64,000 bases of DNA, from positions 35,557,405-35,621,404 of the forward strand of contig OX392530.1 in assembly GCA_947623455.1 (NCBI GenBank), given 5' to 3'. The translations under genes were made by a program, and so were the position numbers. This DNA comes from Mimachlamys varia. Its lineage: Eukaryota; Mollusca; Bivalvia; Pectinida; Pectinidae. This document shows positions 59,824 through 64,000 of the stretch, piece after piece. The stretch's first letter is position 1, and each line of letters begins with the position of its first letter. The notes beneath the pieces are model-generated. The model saw only the letters and a program-made list of their open reading frames with translations, searched no databases and had not been told where the DNA came from.

Positions 59824-60664
59824 CTGAAAAGATGAGAAAAAAGTCAGATAAAAAAGAGTCAAAACGAAACGCCAGACTTGAATAAACATGCTGTGTTCGC
59901 CGAAATATCATTGAATTGAGGATATAGTTGAAAATATGAACCGTAGGCATATGACAATAAGACGCAGGCCAGAGCTTGTGTAAAAGTATGTAAGAGGACA
60001 TGAAGTAGGGATGGGGAAATGATACAACAATTGGAGATGGAAGTAATTTTTAATTGGTTATAGTGTATAGTTATAATCAATGGATTGGGCATACTATTAT
60101 GGTCTTATTGGATGAACTTCTTGAGCATACTATTACTCTCAATGTGGTATAGTAGTACTGTAATTACTAAAATAAAACAGCTTATTAGCAATATCCATAT
60201 AATAAACACTATCCCTACATATTACACATTTGTCAATGATATTTGGTCAGTAGTTGTAAAATACATATTCTTATAAATAAAACGTTGAATATGATAACAC
60301 ACAACTGTTGATATACAATTGTAGATGCATGAGCAGTTTATTATTAAATTTTGATGTGAAAGTGTTAAAATAATATAACAGATTTATATCAATACACTGA
60401 TGATGGAACACTTCCTAATGAATAAAGAAGTGGGGATAGATCAGGTGAAACTGTAACCAAGTAGATATTTCCCATGTGCATGAACATTGCTTCATTTCAT
60501 GTTTTTGAAGACAAGTATATGATAAAAAGCAGAAGTTGTCAAGATTATATTCAGCCTTTAATAATAACTGAAAGGTGTATCATGAAACTAGAGACCCATG
60601 TGCGTTAACGGTCATCTGACAATCTATATATATATTTCTGTGGGTAATTGCGAAATTGTTTAAA

Positions 60665-61780
60665 GATATTACCGTATTTGACCCCTGTGACCTTAGAAAG
60701 TGAACATACTTGGTATACCTTCATCTCAGTATACACTGTACTATTAGAGAAATAACAGTATCCTTGGACCTTTGGTTACTGAGAAGCAGTGTTTGAAACA
60801 TTTATGACATTGGATCACTGTGACCTTGAAAGTACTTCAACCTCAATCATTTGAACAAACGTGGTGGTCCCTCATCCAAGCATGCTACAGGTACCTTAAG
60901 CCTTTCAGTTATTGAGAAAAAAATCTTTGAACACATTAGACCCCTGTGACCGTGAACATGAGTAAAGGTTATTGATTTGAACAAACTTAGTAGCTCTTCA
61001 TCCCAGCATGCTACATGCAAAATATTATTTTCCTTGGCCTTCCGATTTTTGAGAAGTTGATTAAAGATTTTGAGACATTTGACCCCAGTGACCTTGAAAG
61101 TAGGTCCAAGTCATTCATTTTAACAAACTTGGTAGTCCTTCATCCCAGCATGCAACATGCAAAACATTAGTTCCATGAGCCTTTCGGTGATTCAGAAGAA
61201 GTTCTTTTTTAGATTTGTAACGCATTTGACCTTGAACAGGTCAAGGTCATTCATTTGAACAAACTTGCTATCCCTTCGTTCAAACATGCTACAGGCAAAG
61301 TATCATTACATTGGGTATTTTGGTTAATGAAAAGAAGTTTTTTTGAATGCTGTTAACATATTTGACCCCTGTGACTTTGAAACTTGGTCAAGGTTATTTG
61401 TTTGAACAAATTTGGTAGCCCTTCATCCATCCCACATGCTACAGGTCAAATATAAGTTTTCTGGGTCTTTCGGTTATTAAGAAAAAATGCTTAAAGATTT
61501 TAAGACATTTGACTCATGTCACCTTGAAAGTAGGTCAATGTCATTCATTTGAACAAACTTGGTAGCCCTTCAACCCAGCATGCTACAGGCCAAATATCAA
61601 CTCACTAGGCATTTCGTTTATTGAAAATACTTTAAGACTCCTGTGACCTTGAAAAGTGGTAAAGGTAACTAATTTTAGCAAACTAAGTAGCCCTTCAGAC
61701 CAGCATGTTATATGCTTGATATCAGCACCCTAGGCCTTTCGATTCATAAGTGGTTGGAAAGAAAAGTTTACGCATGGCGG
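60665..61780. repeat. Degenerate tandem repeat of about 140 bp, eight units
   Basis: Each unit carries versions of TTTGACCCCTGTGACCTTGA, TCATTTGAACAAACTTGG, CCTTCATCCCAGCATGC and CCTTTCGGTTATTGAGAA in that order. Units begin near 60,676, 60,813, 60,945, 61,078, 61,225, 61,360, 61,505 and 61,640. Confidence 0.85.
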
Positions 61781-63259
61781 ACGCTGCATGATAGGTATAA
61801 GTCATCCTGATCCTTTAGGTCAGATAACTTAAAAACAGTTGGTTCCAAACGATTCCAAGTCAAGATGCAATTGCGACAATATTGAAGCAATTCATTTCAA
61901 ATATTTTCACTTTGGTGGCAAGCAAATCAAAACAAAAAAAGGCGCACTTTTGTTTTGAAATTCTATTTTCAAACGAATATTTATACAAAGAAAATTTTCT
62001 GTGAAGCGCATATACATGTATATTACACTGCATACAGTATTTCAGTGTTCCAGATACAACTTCAAATTCAATCAAGTGATGTTTAATGCTACCAGTCATT
62101 GATTATATCCAAACAGTAGATCTAGAGTTGTAACAATCACCGATTACATGTAGCACAGTTGATCATGACCACCATACTTAAATGCAGGGGTTTTGATGAT
62201 CAAATGACTCATGAAAAAAGAAACTACCAATACACAGTTACTTGAATAGATACATATACTAAGGTAAGCTGATTGAATACATTTTTAGAAAACTATACAA
62301 GATCACAAAATGACGGAGCAATAGCACTGCTTTCAGATTGAATATCTACACTGATTTGGGAAATATCTTTATGTTTCAGATCATTCAGCTGTACTTTGTT
62401 GTGAAATTTGGTAATCAGTTACAACTACTGTTTGATTAAAAGGACTATTGTTGTATATTTTATGGCAATGAACAGGAATTAGTGCAATAATTGCTTAAAT
62501 CGACCATAAATAAAGAGATTTGCGTAGCCATACTGTCAACTTCGATAATTTTGGACACATTATACAGGATTGAAATTTCATGTTTCTCTGCTACCGTTTG
62601 GTCGAATTGGTCAAATGATCCGTCACGGGAAATTCTGTCCAGCCCAGTTAAACCGAGCTATTTGTAAACATAGAAATGTGTATCTAGATTACGCATTGTT
62701 GTTCATTTCTTACATATATTACACCTTGTCACTTTTCCTAAGCACATCTAGTTAACGGATGATATCATTTTTACATAAAAATAAGCTTACAATGTTCAAA
62801 GCTGAAAAAGACGATCGTCGCATTTTCAGGCGTGTAGTACTATTTTGTTTGATAGCAAAGAAGAACCATGATACCTTATGCCAACTATATAAATATAGAT
62901 GCATTCAGTGTTACTCTACTGGCTGGCCTCGTATATGGTATTGCAAAGAAGCTCGCTTCGTATGGCTTCAACACCTTATTTTGTTCACGAACAGCGCGTG
63001 CGTGACGTCAATTTATTTATGTATAAACAACGGGTCGACAAATTAAAAAAAAAATGACAATTTCAGGTATTTAAAGCAAAAACAATATCCTTGCTGTCGC
63101 TTTAAAGTTTTGTGACATGCTTTATAAAAATGGTTCTTTTTAGGTTATTTTTATACAGCGATTTTTATCCATATATTCCCTTTAATATTATAAAGCATAA
63201 GTATTAGTTAATGGACCATGGAAGCATGTCAAAAGGTGGATTTCAGAGAAATATGTCTG

Positions 63260-63352
63260 CGTGGTCAACTTCGGTATTAAGACCATCCCGCTATCAAGAC
63301 CACTTTCGTTCGGTCCCTAAGGTGTCTTAATAGAGGGGTTTCACTGTATATT
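63260..63352. mobile_element. End of a DNA-transposon-like repeat
   Basis: Contains CTATCAAGACCACTTTCG, GTGTCTTAATAGAGGGG and the end TTTCACTGTA, whose reverse complement TACAGTGAAACCCC resembles terminal repeats of pogo/Tc1-like elements in many invertebrates. The opposite end is not identified. Recognition is from memory. Confidence 0.4.
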
Positions 63353-64000
63353 TTAATTTCCGAATGAAATATATATCTGCTGTTTACGTTCAATAGATAG
63401 TGCATAAATTAAAGGCACTTCTGTTATGCTTTAATCTAACTCTTATGGCCATGTCATGTATACAGTACTATGAATGTAATCAGAAATAAATAGTTGTTTT
63501 CTGTTGTTGTTTGTTTAACTTAACCATACCCGATATTGTAAATGAGATATATTGTTCAGTCAAGATTCAAGCAATTACAATCACAATTCAAGTTCTATGA
63601 AGGCTGATAAATAGTATCTAGCAATATTCAAAATATCAAATTGTATGAGGAATGATAAATATTATCTAGCAATGTTCAAAAGACTGCTTCTCAGTTATGA
63701 AACATGTTAAAGAAAACAATCTTAAATGGCGCTCCTACATACTCATTATACTGTAAATCTCAATTAAGTTGTTTAAACAGTTGTTTTTAAATCTCTCTAA
63801 CTTGCAAGCTAATATATCAGATATTGTTCTCAACCATTATATAACTCCAACAGAATAGTCAAACATGTACATATCAGGCATTATTCTCACACGTGTATAT
63901 CGCAGGTAATGATCTCAAAAGTTTTTTCTCCGTTACATGCTAGGCTAATCTTAATCATGCGTTAATATCAAGAATTATTCTTATAGTATTCGGGTACTAG

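Larger units (their letters stand above)
59824..64000. other. Region beyond the first exon seen
   Basis: No exon completing the fucolectin domain and no signal-peptide exon could be recognised on the minus strand, and no gene on the plus strand. It is either a long intron of the same gene or holds exons too short to see. Repeats within it are listed separately. Confidence 0.5.

Noticed and set aside
59411..60001. 196-codon uninterrupted minus-strand ORF as a single exon
   Set aside because: Only 59,620-59,823 has domain similarity and splice sites with the right phase. The rest is intron read-through.

Overview
The window comes from an animal genome, most probably a bivalve mollusc. The evidence is a many-exon gene with GT-AG introns, AT-rich introns full of dispersed repeats, and a fucolectin / EGF-like / transmembrane / double tyrosine-phosphatase receptor of a kind common in molluscs. 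Several dispersed repeats look mussel-like to me, but that is recollection and not a search. I see no prokaryotic features, tRNA, rRNA or CRISPR array.

Region 1 (1 to about 38,780) is one continuous tandem array of a 21-bp monomer with core CTACTGTACACGTTCTG. It is already under way at base 1, so its left edge lies outside the window. Monomers are grouped into higher-order repeats at several scales: 105 bp, about 750 bp, 1,962 bp, 2,879 bp, and three near-identical tandem copies of about 5,999 bp. Because 21 is a multiple of three, four of the six frames stay open for long stretches. The resulting heptad 'proteins' (MSTVHVL, VYCTRSD, RTCTVDI and QNVYSRH types) are almost certainly artefacts of the repeat. 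The right edge (38,140-38,780) is visibly more degenerate.

Region 2 (38,781-39,982) is the AT-rich 3' flank and probable 3' UTR of the gene that follows, with one degenerate terminal-inverted-repeat element.

Region 3 (39,983-59,823, minus strand) is the only gene I can support. I assembled 29 coding exons by hand from splice sites and reading phase; together they give an uninterrupted 1,231 codons plus a stop. In order the protein has the C-terminal half of a fucolectin (FTP/F5-8-like) domain, ten 8-cysteine EGF-like modules each on its own phase 1-1 exon, one transmembrane helix, a juxtamembrane segment, an apparently active PTP domain (D1: WPD loop and HCSAGIGRTG), a degenerate PTP domain (D2: WTK in place of WPD, and TCLDGSKRCG), and a C-tail ending in tyrosine motifs. 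The 5' end is missing. Long plus-strand ORFs over this region are antisense shadows of exons.

Region 4 (59,824-64,000) holds no exon I recognise. It contains a degenerate tandem repeat of about 140 bp (60,665-61,780) and one DNA-transposon-like terminal sequence (about 63,260-63,352).

The points most worth a second look are the hierarchical 21-bp satellite with its CpG-decay pattern and many Pumilio-type motifs, the duplication of an exon's 3' end and splice donor into an intronic minisatellite (58,889-59,225), a duplicated two-exon EGF block, and inverted intronic repeats that flank two exons.
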